Origin: Oncomelania hupensis
Lineage: Eukaryota > Mollusca > Gastropoda > Littorinimorpha > Pomatiopsidae
Assembly: GCA_036898135.1 (NCBI GenBank)
Contig: CM072525.1
Span: forward strand, 57,397,049 to 57,461,048
Length of the DNA: 64,000 nucleotides
Direction: 5' to 3'
This document shows, in pieces, positions 1-11,159 of this stretch. Position 1 is the stretch's first letter; each line of letters starts with the position of its first letter. The notes under the pieces were generated by a model. The model saw nothing but the letters and a program-made list of their open reading frames with translations. It searched no databases and was not told the DNA's origin. A program made the translations under genes and the position numbers.

Positions 1-180
1 AGTGTGTGTAAAACTGTGTGAGTTCTATGTGTTATATGTGAACGTACTGTATGGAGTGTGTGTAAAACTGTTTGTGTGAGTTCTATGTGTTATATGTGTT
101 ATATGTGAACGTACTGTATGGAGTGTGTGTAAAACTGTTTGTGTGAGTTCTATGTGTTATATGTGAACGTACATAAATAT
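1..180. repeat. Short tandem repeat, GT-rich
   Basis: Three successive copies of a 55-70 bp unit containing 'gagttctatgtgttatatg' and 'gaacgtac', differing mainly in the length of a GT stretch. No coding potential was recognised. The array is cut by the window edge, so its true length is unknown. Confidence 0.8.
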
Positions 181-382
181 ATGGTGTGTTTTTAAAATTA
201 AAGTTGATGGCAATGGAAATGGCAGTTACAAACACTAGAAAATCTGCATCAAAGCACTGTCATTCATAACACAGTTTAAAAGTTTATTTAAACTAAGCCC
301 AGGGGCAAGGGGTGCGTGAGGCTTTGTCAAGAAGCAAAGATCTGTCCTATTGGGCGCAGGGCAATAAAACGCAATGTCTGTG
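181..382. other. No recognisable feature
   Basis: AT-rich then mixed sequence between the tandem repeat and the foldback element. Short open frames here cross the foldback and are not conserved-looking. Confidence 0.4.
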
Positions 383-508
383 CCACAGGCGCTTGTATCA
401 CGACAAGCGCCTATGCCTGTGACGCGTCTCCCTTTGGTATTATAGATAACCAAAGGGAGACGCGTCACAGGCATAGGCGCTCGCGTGTTCTGATACAAGC
501 GCCTGTGG
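383..508. mobile_element. Foldback (MITE-like) element
   Basis: A near-perfect palindrome. The left arm begins CCACAGGCGCTTGTATCA and the right arm ends with its reverse complement, meeting at about 445. The arms also share the blocks GCCTATGCCTGTGACGCGTC and CCAAAGGGAGACGCGTC. The element is flanked on both sides by TCTGTG (377-382 and 509-514), a plausible 6-bp target duplication. A half copy lies at 56468-56545. It encodes nothing. Mobilisation by a DNA transposase in trans is inferred. Confidence 0.7.
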
Positions 509-514
509 TCTGTG

Positions 515-936
515 CACATGGTCTGTGGGGTTACGTGACGTTTAGCGGAACACTGTAAATGCACTGGCGTAACACAGACAATAAACACAACAAACTCTCA
601 TACAGACACCAAAGAAAACATGTTTAAAAAAAATATTTTATTATTTTGTTTTAGAACATTAGGAACACGTCGCTCTATTGATCCCCTATCAAGTCTGGCA
701 TTTGGGAAATGTCAGCATCCACCTTGGTTATCCCCCTTGGTTGACGCTGGACCCTATAAACATGGAATTTATAATCTAATCTGCTGGCCAGTTTGCAATG
801 CTGAGTGCTTCTTAAAAATCGTGTGTCGCTAGTCTGAACACACTATGTCAAGTCAAGCCAAGTCAACAAGTTAAGTCAGGTCCACAAATCTTGATTACCC
901 ACAAGGATAATTCGTACAGCACGCATCTCAGCAAAT
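515..936. other. No recognisable feature
   Basis: Unique-looking intergenic DNA between the foldback element and the GypA target duplication. No coding or RNA signal was recognised. Confidence 0.4.
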
Positions 937-941
937 ACATC

Positions 942-1578
942 TGTTACACTCGGTTCGATGTTGGTGTTTTCTATCAGTATCTGATTCAGCCCCAATGCTG
1001 AATTCCTGATAGGGTGTAACTCAGATTCGTTTATCCACGCAGCCCGCTCAAGCAGCATACAAGTCACAAAGTCGACGTATGAAGTTTTCCACATTTTATT
1101 CAGCACACACCAACAACTGCATACAATTCTCAACTCAACTCAACAACTTTCACAGCAACTCTCAATAACTTTACTATCAACAACTTTACTATCTCAACAG
1201 CAACTCGGCACACGATTAAATAACCTCTCTCTCTTCTCGAACAATTTGGTACAGGTAGAAATGACGCACTGCCACCAATCGAACTAAAGATCGTCATCAC
1301 TGGCTTACGTCATACACATTTCCTCTACTTCCGGGAACATTCACGACCTTCGATATCCATCGGGAAATTTCTATCGACAGTAATAAACATGCAGATCCCG
1401 AAAATTCTCCAACAATATCGACTAACGCAAATCATCAACGTTATACAAAGCCTCTCCTAACAACAATGCAAACTCAAATCAAAGGTAAATAAACTCCATT
1501 ATTGAATACTTTGCAAAACGAAACGATTAGATCTATCGTGCGCGCTTTAGACACACTTTCGTTCGTTTCAACGTAACA
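942..1578 (-). repeat. GypA 3' LTR
   Basis: On the plus strand it starts TGTTACACTC and ends CAACGTAACA, a TG...CA LTR. It is about 99% identical to 5895-6532. It is the downstream LTR because gag-pol reads on the minus strand. Confidence 0.93.
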
Positions 1579-1689
1579 TAACCCCCCACTCAAGAAGAAA
1601 TTTACTTAATTTCTTTCAACAACGTTGAAACGTAATGCACAAACAAAGTACAGAATTAAGACTTATTTCAGCCTGTCTGAACACTATCA

Positions 1690-1850
1690 ACGTTCTCAGT
1701 TCATTCACACAGAGTCAATGGTTTTCATCTTCAAATCTATCTGGATATTGTCAATGCTCACAGTTCATTCACACAGAGTCAATGTTTCTCATCTGCAAGT
1801 CTTTCTGGGTACTGTCAATGTTCACAGTTTATCTACACGGTCAATGTTTT
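1690..1850. repeat. Three-unit tandem repeat in GypA 3' region
   Basis: Three units of about 60 bp built on 'cacagttcattcacac' and 'agtcaatg', between the GypA 3' LTR and the end of the pol reading frame. It is probably non-coding 3' sequence of the element. Confidence 0.6.
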
Positions 1851-4420
1851 TTCATCCGCAAGGAAACGACGCCCTCGTCAGTTGCGGTTGTCATCGGTTC
1901 AGGGTCAAAGACGATGATCACGTGGGCTTTCCTGGAGTCAGTGCATCCGCCGTTGTCTCCTTCTTCCGTCGGATGTCCGATGAAGCCGACGTTGTCGGTT
2001 CCCAGAATGCATTTGCTGGGTCTCACGGTTAGGTTGGCTTCTGCGAGACGGTGGAACAGCTCCCTCAAGGTCTGCAGATGCTCCTTCCAGGTCTGGGTGT
2101 GGACTTCATGTTCAACCAAAGTCGTAGAGCCTGGGACATCATTGAAGTTGTGGGGAAACTCGCCCATAAGGACCTTGAGCTCCATCTTTTGACCTTCCGT
2201 CAAGCTTGGTCCTAGCTTAACATCATCGATGCCTTCTTTGCTGTGGAAGTCTCCAAGTTCCAACAGTTCTTCGCTGTCAAAGCTGTCGTCGGTCACAGCT
2301 GCTGTTGCTGCATGTACAGTCTCTGGCGGCCTCTCCACGTACAGCTTAAGGAGGTTGGCGTGGTATATTTTGGAATGCTGGCCGACCTTCACCTTATAGT
2401 CGTTGATCCCCACCACGGTCTCCACTTCGTACGGGCCTCTCCACTGCATCAGCAACTTATTATGATCGGTAGGTAGCAGCACCAGCACTTTGTTGCCAGG
2501 TTTGAACTTCCTGTTCACAGCCCTACGGTCATAGTAGTGCTTTCCACAGTCCTGGGACTTCTTCAGGTTTTCTCTGGCTATCTCGAGAGTCTGCTCCAGC
2601 TTCTCCCGTAGTTCAAACACGTACTGGTAGCTGTTCTTCACCTCTGGGGTGTCTACTTCTTTCGTCCACAGTTCTTTTAGGATGTGCATCGGCCCTCGGA
2701 TGGTTCTTCCGTACAGCAGCTCGAACGGAGAAAAGCCGGTGGACTCCTGCGGTACTTCTCTGTAGGCGAAAAGTAAGGCGTTGATATAGCGATGCCATTG
2801 TCTGGGCTGCTCGCTGCACAGTTTCTTCAGGGTGGACTTCAGCGTAGCATTGAACTTTTCGACGAGCCCGTTGCACATTGGATGGTAGGGTGTCGTAGTT
2901 AAATGCCGGATGCTCAGCAATCTGTTGACCTCCTTCATGCAGTCAGAGACGAACTGCGTCCCGAGGTCTGTCAGAATTTCTTCAGGCACTCCAAGTCTAC
3001 TGAACATGTCCACTAGTGCCTCTGCTACAGATTCAGTGTCAATCTTCTTCAGTGGCACTGCTTCTGGGTACCGAGTCGCATAGTCCACTAAAGTCAGTAC
3101 CCACCGATGACCTTCTTCACTCGGAGGTCTTATTTCGCCGATTAAGTCTAAGGCCACCCTCTTGAAAGGTCGGTCGATCAGAGGCATCCTCTGCATAGGC
3201 ACTTTCGGGACCCTTCCTCGAGGTATGGTCTTCTGGCAAATGTCACACGATCGGCAGAAACGGCTGACGTCCGCATGAAGTCCTGGCCAGTAGAACACCG
3301 CCTGGATTCTGTCTGACGTCTTCTTGATACCCAGGTGACCTCCCATGATTGAGTCATGCGCTACTTCCATCACCTGGCGCCTTAGGGGTAACGGTACCAA
3401 AACTTGACGTAGTGGTTTACCTCCGTTGACCCTCGGGTGCTGGAAGATTCTGTACAGGATCTTGGCCTTCACCTCAAAATAGACCGTGCCACTGCCCTTT
3501 GTCACGTGGTCTTGGCGGTTCCTGTACTTGTTTAAAGTACTGTCAGCTTCCTGGAGCTGGATCAGCTTATCTCTGTCCACGATGGCAGCTTTAGAGTTGT
3601 CGGCGACCTTCAGTGGCGTAGACGTCTTGTCTCTCTTGGCCTGGGCCCTGGTAGTAACAGCACCGACGATCTCTGGTCGGCAGGGCTGAGCCGGAGTAGC
3701 CACATTATCCCGTAGCAGCTCTGTAAGGTCTCCATCGGGAAATGGCAATGGATCCTCCTCCACAACTTCGACGCGTTGGGTTGAGGCAGGACTCCACTCT
3801 GGATCGGGGTCGTCGGGTCGTCTCGCGCCGTCGATATTCCCGATCATCAAATCATACAGCGGCTTCTTCAGGCAAACCGCTTCGACTTCGCCTATGTAGA
3901 AAGGGGTGTTGACATGAATCTTCGCAACTGGCGCTTTCAAACATTTGCTGTCGGCCATAAGTGTCCATTTTGAATCGCCAGTGAACTGTTCTTTAGCGAT
4001 TAGGTCTTCTCTGACGATGACCCCACTACAGCCAGAGTCTCTTAAGACAGTCACTTCATGATTTCCGACGCGTCCCTTTGAAACAGGCATGTTCTGGATG
4101 GTCACAGCTGCGCTGGCGACGACGGGGATGGATTTTTCGTTGGCAAGGAGAAGTTGGCCATCGGTCATGCACTCTTGCACGTCCGCAGGGGTAGCTGTGC
4201 GCTCGGTCTCACTCGGAAGAATGACGCTCCCGCCGCACACCTGATGGTCAGATCTACTGGTTTGCCGTTGATTGGAGAACCGCCTCTGCCGGTTGCCCGC
4301 CGCTGCGTTGTCCGTACTGCTCCGCTGTCCGCTACTTTTGTTTTGAGGGCAGTTAGCTGCTCTGTGGTCTATAGCGTTGCAAGTGAAACAGCCTCTTGAA
4401 TGCCCTTCCCTGGGAGGAGG
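1841..4420 (-). pseudogene. pol: GypA Pol remnant: zinc knuckle, protease, integrase, truncated RT
   Basis: The frame runs from a CCHC zinc knuckle (CFTCNAIDHRAANC, about 4385) into an aspartic protease with catalytic LRDSGCSG (D68 of the 799-residue ATG-started frame). A gypsy integrase follows, with an HHCC zinc domain (MGGHLGIKK ... CDICQK) and the DDE core (VALDLIG, ILTDLGTQF, VEKFNATLK). After integrase the protein reaches the RT amino end (TTLVEHEV), then jumps to late RT sequence (ANLTVRPSKC, GFIGH). The palm with its catalytic Asp pair is missing, and RNase H is absent. It is out of frame with gag; the shift lies near 4390-4410 and may be programmed or a mutation. This is a defective polyprotein. 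Its transcript could still be mobilised by intact relatives, which is inference. Confidence 0.88.
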
Positions 4421-5376
4421 CGTGGAGTCTGTCTCTGGCTCGTCTGGCTTCCCTGGATCTGGTTCACATGGTTTCCAGTCTTCTGAAAATGTTTCGTCGC
4501 GCTGGGTGGCCCCAGGGTTTTCCCATGAGCGATGAGATATCTTTCAGCAGCCTCAGTCACATCTTTAAGCGTCTGCAGCTTTTGTTCTTCTAAGTGGGTC
4601 GCTAGGTCCTTGTGACAGGCATTGAGAAATTGTTCTTTCACAATTAGGTCATGGAGACTGTCGTAAGACTTCCTTTCGCCTGATAACTCCACCCACTTGT
4701 GTAGATATGACGACAGGCGCTCCACAAACTGCTTTGGCGTCTCGTCTGACTTAGGCCGGCATTCACGGAAGCGTTTACGGTAGCCCTTCTCTGTAAAGTT
4801 GTAGCACTGCAACAGGGCCTCTTTCAAGACGTCGTAGTTTTTGGCGTCATCGTTCGACAGTCTGGTGTAAACTTCGAGAGCTTGCCCCGTCAGAAGTGCA
4901 CTCAGTCGAATTGCCCAGTCTTGAGGTTGCCAGTTAGAGCTTTCAGCGAACCTTTCGAATCTCGCCAGATAACTGTCAATCTGGTCCTTCCCGTCGACGA
5001 AAGCTGGCAATTTTGGAGCCGTGTTGTCACTGATAACTTGTGGCGCATGCTGCTGTTGCTGGATGCGCGCCAACTCTAGTTGGAACTGCCGATCAGCTTC
5101 TCTTTCCTCACGCCTGCGCTCATCTTCTCTTTCTTTACGCTGCTCTTCTCTTTCTTGCCGCTGCTCTTCTCTTTCTTGCCGCTGCTGTTCAATTTCCAGA
5201 CGCTTCAATTCTAATTCTCTTTCTTCACGGCGACGCTGCTCTTCTAATTCTCGTTCTTCACGGCGACGCTGCTCTTCTAATTCTCGTTCTTGTATTCTCT
5301 CCTGGGACTTGACGTACTCCGTCAACTGTTTCCCTTTTAGATTCAGTTGAATCCCTTTCTGCCAGAAGTCAGCCAT
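4369..5376 (-). CDS. gag: GypA Gag
   Basis: 335 residues from ATG at 5376. The first ~115 residues form a long charged coiled coil of Glu/Arg/Gln repeats (EERELEEQRRR and variants, with an internal tandem duplication). A SCAN/gag-like capsid domain follows at about 120-285, with signatures KLPAFVDGKDQIDSYLARFE and FRECRPKSDETPKQFVERL. The zinc knuckle lies in the next frame, so Gag ends just before it. Gag forms the retrotransposon capsid that packages the element RNA. It resembles the Gag of GypB (same layout, different sequence). The ORF is open, but the element as a whole is defective. Confidence 0.85.
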   Translation of the reverse strand: MADFWQKGIQLNLKGKQLTEYVKSQERIQERELEEQRRREERELEEQRRREERELELKRLEIEQQRQEREEQRQEREEQRKEREDERRREEREADRQFQLELARIQQQQHAPQVISDNTAPKLPAFVDGKDQIDSYLARFERFAESSNWQPQDWAIRLSALLTGQALEVYTRLSNDDAKNYDVLKEALLQCYNFTEKGYRKRFRECRPKSDETPKQFVERLSSYLHKWVELSGERKSYDSLHDLIVKEQFLNACHKDLATHLEEQKLQTLKDVTEAAERYLIAHGKTLGPPSATKHFQKTGNHVNQIQGSQTSQRQTPRLLPGKGIQEAVSLATL

Positions 5377-5894
5377 CTTAATGCTTTTCTGGAAAGTTCT
5401 TTTCTGGAAAGTTCTTTTCTGGAAAGTTCTTTTCTGTGCTGCACCCTTCTAGACTGTTCTAGAACAGCACGCTTTCTGCAGTAGCGCTGATGCTTGTCAC
5501 TAGTCGCCTTCGCTGACGCAGGCCCCGCTGTCCTCGTCGTATGCGACGCTGCACCTCGCTGGTGTTGATGTATACGCTCCTGTGCTGAAGTAGACGCGAC
5601 GTCCGCTCGCCGCTCTCTGTAATACTGGCGATGTAGCTCCGAGACTGTCCCTCAACGTAGTCTTACGGCAGCCACGTAGTCCCGATCTGTTGTTCGCTCA
5701 CGAAGCAACTCTTCAGCGACTACACGCCCTTGCAGTCAACCCGAACCTATCGGGGATGTAGTCCCAGTATGTTGGCCCCTCTCGACGCAACTCGTTGGCG
5801 GCTACCCTCGATGACTGCCTCTCGTAACGTTGACTCGCTTGTTGTAGCAGTTGAACCCTTGGCTATGGCGTGAATCGCGGCTTGACCCCCAAAA

Positions 5895-6532
5895 TGTTAC
5901 ACTCAGTTCGATGTTGGTGTTTTCTATCAGTATCTGATTCAGCCCCAATGCTGAATTTCTGATAGGGTGTAACTCAGATTCGTTTATCCACGCAGCCCGC
6001 TCAAGCAGCATACAAGTCACAAAGTCGACGTATGAAGTTTTCCACTTTTTATTCAGCACACACCAACAACTGCATACAATTCTCAACTCAACTCAACAAC
6101 TTTCACAGCAACTCTCAATAACTATACTATCAACAACTTTACTATCTCAACAGCAACTCGGCACACGATTAAATAACCTCTCTCTCTTCTCGAACAATTT
6201 GGTACACGGTAGAAATGACGCACTGCCACCAATCGAACTAAAGATCGTCATCACTGGCTTACGTCATACACATTTCCTCTACTTCCGGGAACATTCACGA
6301 CCTTCGATATCCATCGGGAAATTTCTATCGACAGTAATAAACATACAGATCCCGAAAATTCTCCAACAATATCGACTAACGCAAATCATCAACGTTATAC
6401 AAAGCCTCTCCTAACAACAATGCAAACTCAAATCAAAGGTAAATAAACTCCATTATTGAATACTTTGCAAAACGAAACGATTAGATCTATCGTGCGCGCT
6501 TTAGACACACTTTCGTTCGTTTCAACGTAACA
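5895..6532 (-). repeat. GypA 5' LTR
   Basis: Starts TGTTACACTC and ends CAACGTAACA on the plus strand. It should contain the GypA promoter because transcription runs to the left. It differs from the other LTR by a handful of substitutions and one or two single-base indels. Confidence 0.93.
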
Positions 6533-6587
6533 ACATCTTTTTACAGAAATACAAATAAAATACAAGTGCTGGACCTTAACGGGTGCA

Positions 6588-6934
6588 GAGTTCCCTCGCG
6601 TGCACACACACACAAACACACACACACACAGAGTTCCCTCGCGTGCACACACACACACAAACACACACACACACAGAGTTCCCTCGCGTGCACACACACA
6701 CAAACACACACACACAGAGTTCCCTCGCGTGCACACACACACAAACACACACACACAGAGTTCCCTCGCGTGCACACACACACACAAACACACACACACA
6801 GAGTTCCCTCGCGTGCACACACACAAACACACACACACAGAGTTCCCTCGCGTGCACACACACACAAACACACACACACAGAGTTCCCTCGCGTGCACAC
6901 ACACACAAACACACACACAGAGTTCCCTCGCGTG

Positions 6935-6966
<32 letters not shown>

Positions 6967-7762
6967 CAGTTCCCTCGCGTGCACACACACACAAACACAC
7001 ACACACAGAGTTCCCTCGCGTGCACACACACACAAACACACACACAGAGTTCCCTCGCGTGCACACACACACAAACACACACACACAGAGTTCCCTCGCG
7101 TGCACACACACACAAACACACACACACAGAGTTCCCTCGCGTGCACACACACAAACACACCCACACAGAGTTCCCTCGCGTGCACACACACACAAACACA
7201 CACACACAGAGTTCCCTCGCGTGCACACACACACAAACACACACACACAGAGTTCCCTCGCGTGCACACACACACAAACACACACACACAGAGTTCCCTC
7301 GCGTGCACACACACACAAACACACACACAGAGTTCCCTCGCGTGCACACACACACAAACACACACACACAGAGTTCCCTCGCGTGCACACAAACACACAC
7401 ACACAGAGTTCCCTCGCGTGCACACACACACACACAAACACACACACAGAGTTCCCTCGCGTGCACACACACAAACACACCCACACAGAGTTCCCTCGCG
7501 TGCACACACACACACACACACACACAGAGTTCCCTCGCGTGCACACACACACAAACACACACACACAGAGTTCCCTCGCGTGCACACACACACAAACACA
7601 CACACACAGAGTTCCCTCGCGTGCACACACACACACACAAACACACACACACAGAGTTCCCTCGCGTGCACACACACAAACACACCCACACAGAGTTCCC
7701 TCGCGTGCACACACACACCCACACACACCCACACACCCACACACACACACACACACACATAT
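6588..7762. repeat. 28-unit CA-rich minisatellite
   Basis: About 28 tandem units of 36-46 bp. Each has a fixed core GAGTTCCCTCGCGTGCACAC followed by a (CA)n run interrupted by AAACAC. Unit length varies through CA slippage, and two or three units carry a CCCACAC variant. It begins about 50 bp beyond GypA and ends in plain (CA)n. Long open frames on both strands are by-products of the stop-free repeat. Confidence 0.97.
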
Positions 7763-8085
7763 ATATCCTGTATTAGTTAATACACAGGGACTGCGTACAA
7801 TTGAGTGCCCAACGCCATTGCATTCGTCATGGATCCACAACCATCGGGGTGTATTTTTCTTCATTTTCTGAACATGGTTTACCCAAGTATGACTCCATTT
7901 CCACTTGTTTTTATTCTGCTTACTATGCACTACACTACTGTGAGATTTGTTGATCACAGTTACTTCGCACGCAGTAGCAGTAGCTGCAGCGAGATGCCTA
8001 TACTACTAGCATTAACACAACCAAATCGTTATTGCTCGAAGCATCCGGCTATGCAGCCTCTTCAAGTATTTTCAGTCCACTGTGC
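7763..8085. other. No recognisable feature
   Basis: Ordinary mixed sequence between the minisatellite and the LINE remnant. A 95-codon plus-strand frame shows no recognisable motif. Confidence 0.4.
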
Positions 8086-8089
8086 CGTA

Positions 8090-8448
8090 TGATATCGGAC
8101 TCCATTCTCGGCAGATGCCGTGCTTCCATAAGCCGGAGAAGAAGGCTCAAAGAGGTCGGCGTTCACACAGACGTAGACGATTTACAAAATCATTAAACAG
8201 CAATGTCCTCTGTGACTGAGATCAGGCTACTGTCCATAACAGTATGTTAGTTCGGCCACACATTAGTACGACCAGCACCGGAATAAATGTTTGTGCGTAT
8301 AAGAGCGCCATCATCGCCTTGCTAAACGCTCAGTCGGTAAGTGGAAACAGACAGCGTGACAAGAGGATGGAAATCGTTAACCTAATCTCTGACCATGACC
8401 TTCACCCCATGTTTGTCTATGGGAGTTGGCTTTTGGGGAGGAGGCGGC
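8090..8448 (+). pseudogene. LINE remnant: endonuclease amino end
   Basis: The plus strand can be read as ALLNAQSVSGNRQRDKRM followed by VNLISDHDLHPMFVY. This resembles the start of the AP-endonuclease domain of CR1/L2-type LINE ORF2 proteins (ALLNAQSV ... LI.DHDLD). It stops where the MITE begins. Most of the element is missing between here and the RT tail at 8771. Clade assignment is tentative. Confidence 0.55.
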
Positions 8449-8450
8449 TA

Positions 8451-8768
8451 AGGCTACGTTCATGCTAAGCCCGGCAAGTTGCCGTCAGCCAGTTGCCGTC
8501 ACCAGTGTTCACGGTAGAGCCCGAAGTTGCTGTCCGGCGAATTGCTGCCACACTTTACTTTGTATACAAAGATGGCGCTTTGACCAGCCAGCCGTTTTTT
8601 TTGTGACATGCGACAAAGCATTTTGCTGGCTGACGGCAACTGGCTGCAGCATGAACGTGCATCGCCGGTTTTCATGGTGGGAAAGAAGAAAAGGGCATAA
8701 CCACAGATTCCAACCAGTGGCCGGCGGCAGCCGACGTCAAATTGCCGGGTTTAGCATGAACGTACCCT
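8451..8768. mobile_element. MITE with TA target duplication
   Basis: 318 bp with imperfect terminal inverted repeats: AGGCTACGTTCATGCTAAG at the left and the complement of AGGGTACGTTCATGCTAAA at the right. Both continue as CCCGGCAAnTTG. TA dinucleotides flank both ends (8449-8450, 8769-8770), as for Tc1/mariner-type elements. The interior repeats GTTGCCGTCAGCCAG in both orientations, so it can fold. No ORF for a transposase. Confidence 0.75.
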
Positions 8769-8770
8769 TA

Positions 8771-8985
8771 TGCTGACAGTACTCCTTCTGGTTATTCCTG
8801 TCCACGTCCTGCTACAGGCGGTGGTTTGGCGGTTTGACCTCCTAACCAAAGAGGAAGCAATAACACTTGTCTGTTCTCTGGTTCTTTCCCGTCTAGATCA
8901 TTGCAAAAGTCTTGATTTTGTGGTTCTAATTCGGTTCTTTACAGTCCGCTGGACCCTGTAAGTAATGAATAATTAACAATTAATT
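8771..8985 (+). pseudogene. LINE remnant: RT carboxyl end and 3' tail
   Basis: Encodes LLTKEEAITLVCSLVLSRLD, a typical late RT segment of CR1/L2-like LINEs, then passes into a 3' tail containing GTCCGCTGGACCCTGTAAG and AATGAATAATTAAC. The same tail type occurs near 25940-25992, 54501-54570 and 61790-61855, so it marks one or more related LINE families. Confidence 0.55.
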
Positions 8986-9218
8986 TAACTTTGATTTCGA
9001 GTTATGAAAAAAAAAAAAAAAGAGTTTGCTTAGCCTTCTCGTCCTTCTCCGGAAATTTTAAGATTGAAATATCACAAAGTATACAGGCCTAAATATTATT
9101 AACTACAATAGATACGGTTTATACATTTATTTACATATTAAAAAAACTGTAGAGGGCTAATAATTATATTCAGCTAGTGACGCTTATTCGCTGCGTGGAG
9201 ACTGACTTATAATATATA
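8986..9218. other. AT-rich spacer
   Basis: AT-rich DNA with a 15-bp A run near 9007. No gene signal seen. Confidence 0.4.
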
Positions 9219-10505
9219 ATGAAGATTAGGCCTATATTGGCCCTGTGGGTTCGGGCACTGATTAGAATAGACCCAACGTTTCCCGACGTGTCGCAAGAGG
9301 CGACAAACAGGGGTGATGTCACGGCATCACTGGACGAAAGTCTTCTACACAGAAGTCACCGGCCAGGAGGGAGGAACCTCATGTTACTACAGGTTCAACG
9401 ACCACGTGCACGGGGCCAAGGCGAGCCACACTGTATTCGTGGATATCGGCTGTGGCCAACAGCCTGGAGAGGATTGGGCCCTGCCAGGTCTTTCTTGCCC
9501 AAGTCACACTGCATGATGAATAAAACCATTTACTCCACTCCTGATCGGTCGTCGCCCGGGTCAACAAGGACCGCGCCTTCCGTTGGCCACCAGGACGGAG
9601 GTGATAAGTGTGCTACTGATGGACAACTTAGCAAGATCCGCATCAGAAATAACATCGTCAAAGGAACCTGGAATGTCAGGACCCTAAATGCGGAGGGAAA
9701 ATTAGAAGAACTGGCTCACGAGATGGACCACTATCGATTGAACGTTTTAGGGATCAGCGAGCTGCACTGGAAAGGCATAGGTGAAACAACGACCGACAAA
9801 GGCTACAAGCTTTATTTCAGCGGTAGAAATGACAGGCACGAACACTGCGTTGGATTCTTGGTCCACAAGAACATTCTAGCCACTGTCATGGGTTGCCGCC
9901 CAGTCTCCAGTAGACTCATTACCACCCGTCTGAGAGCAACCCCTTTCAACATCACCATCATTCAGGACTATGCCCCAACATCAGACTATGACGACATCAA
10001 AGTGGAGGATTTCAATGAAAATCTACAGGCTGTCCTTGACCAAGTGCCGAAGAAGGACATAGTCATAGTGGAAGGCGACTGGAATGCCAAGGTTGGCCAA
10101 GATGCGCACCACAACTGGGAAGACACATGTGGACCCCACTGCAACAACGAGACAAATGACAGGGGTCTGAGACTCTTGGAGCTTGCTAGATACAACAATC
10201 TGGTACTGGCAAACACGCTTGGTCTTCACAAAAAATCCAGACAATGGACATGGCACAGTCCCAGCGCGGAGCATCACAACCAGATCGACTACATCATGGT
10301 CAAGAAACGCTTCAGATCAAGCATCAACTTTGGCAGGACACGCACTTTTCCAGGAGCAGACATCGGAAGTGACCACGATCTCGTGATGATGTCTTTCCGG
10401 CTCCACTTGAAGAGAATAAACACAGCAAAGTGCACCAGACTGAAGTTTGACCTGGACAAACTGCAAGACCCAGAGCTGGCGGAAATATTTCAGGCCACAA
10501 TTTGA
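9219..10505 (+). pseudogene. LINE A endonuclease ORF (truncated)
   Basis: 428 open codons. The endonuclease begins near residue 147 (GTWNVRTLNAEGKLEELA) and shows the EEP fold signatures: LGISELHWKG, QDYAPTSDYDD, VIVEGDWNAKVG (catalytic Asp/Asn), NQIDYIMV and GSDHDLVMMSFRL (catalytic Asp-His). This enzyme nicks the target so that cDNA can be primed there. A stop at 10503 cuts the polyprotein before RT. The first ~140 codons are probably 5' UTR read by chance, because the matching stretch in copy C is inverted. Confidence 0.8.
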
Positions 10506-10786
10506 GGGAAATTTGCACCAGTGCTCATTTTGGGGGCTGGTGAAGTAGATGTCAACACATGACCACCACCTTCAACTCAGCTGTGACAGATGCCGCCACG
10601 GAGATCCTTGGAAAGCTGTGGATCACACCTGAACTTTGGGACCTGTGTGATAAACGAAGAGAGATGAAAAAGAAAAAGAACACCTCACAGGGAGCTGATG
10701 CCTACCAAAAAATCAACAATGACATCAGAAAAGGCATGCGAACAGCAAAAGAGAACTGGATAGAAGATCAATGCCAGGAAATAGGA

Positions 10787-11128
10787 ACTTGGAACTTTGG
10801 AACTTTGGAACTTTGTCCTTTTATTAGCAAAATCACATATAATTAAAGCATGAAACAAGGCTCATAGCCCAGGGGGGCATTTTAGCCAAAAAAGGGGAAA
10901 AGGGGCGGGGGATGGGGAATTACATTAAAAAACAATGAACGGCACAAAAAAAGCTGCTCCATAGGCATCACAAGATAAACCTCTGAAATGTCAAACACCC
11001 GTTTTAAGTTTCATGTTGGGTCAACATGGAAAGAAAAATGTAGAGCATTTCATGGTTCACAAAAAATACAAAAGGGAATGCACAATATATAAATAGTGAC
11101 ATAACTCGAACTGCAATAAAGCGATAGA
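10787..11128. other. Foreign insertion within LINE A
   Basis: Alignment by eye with copy C (52650-52690) shows an extra ~340 bp between 'gatcaatgccaggaaatag' and 'agagaacagtctgaacaag'. It starts with a GGAACTTTGGAACTTT triplication, is A-rich, and ends beside a near repeat of AATAG/GATAG. It codes for nothing recognisable and may be a small non-autonomous element. Confidence 0.55.
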
Positions 11129-11159
11129 GAGAACAGTCTGAACAAGAACAACAGCAAGG

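Larger units (their letters stand above)
942..6532 (-). mobile_element. GypA: Ty3/gypsy LTR retrotransposon, internally deleted
   Basis: Two LTRs of 637 and 638 bp bound a minus-strand gag-pol region. The 5-bp target duplication ACATC occurs at 937-941 and 6533-6537. A G-rich tract next to the 3' LTR (about 1580-1600, minus strand GAGTGGGGGGTTA) fits a polypurine tract. The leader after the 5' LTR begins TTTTGGGGGTCAAGC and may hold the primer-binding site. The leader also has four copies of a 15-bp TTTTCTGGAAAGTTC-type repeat (about 5385-5435). The order gag-protease-integrase-RT puts integrase before RT. The RT core and RNase H are missing, so this copy is non-autonomous. The LTRs differ at only about six positions, so the insertion is fairly recent. 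Confidence 0.92.

Noticed and set aside
2613..2876. Minus-strand 87-codon frame in GypA
   Set aside because: Shadow frame of the integrase-coding sequence.
6541..7957. Five long open frames (394-509 codons) on both strands
   Set aside because: All are translations of the CA-rich minisatellite and are open in several frames at once.
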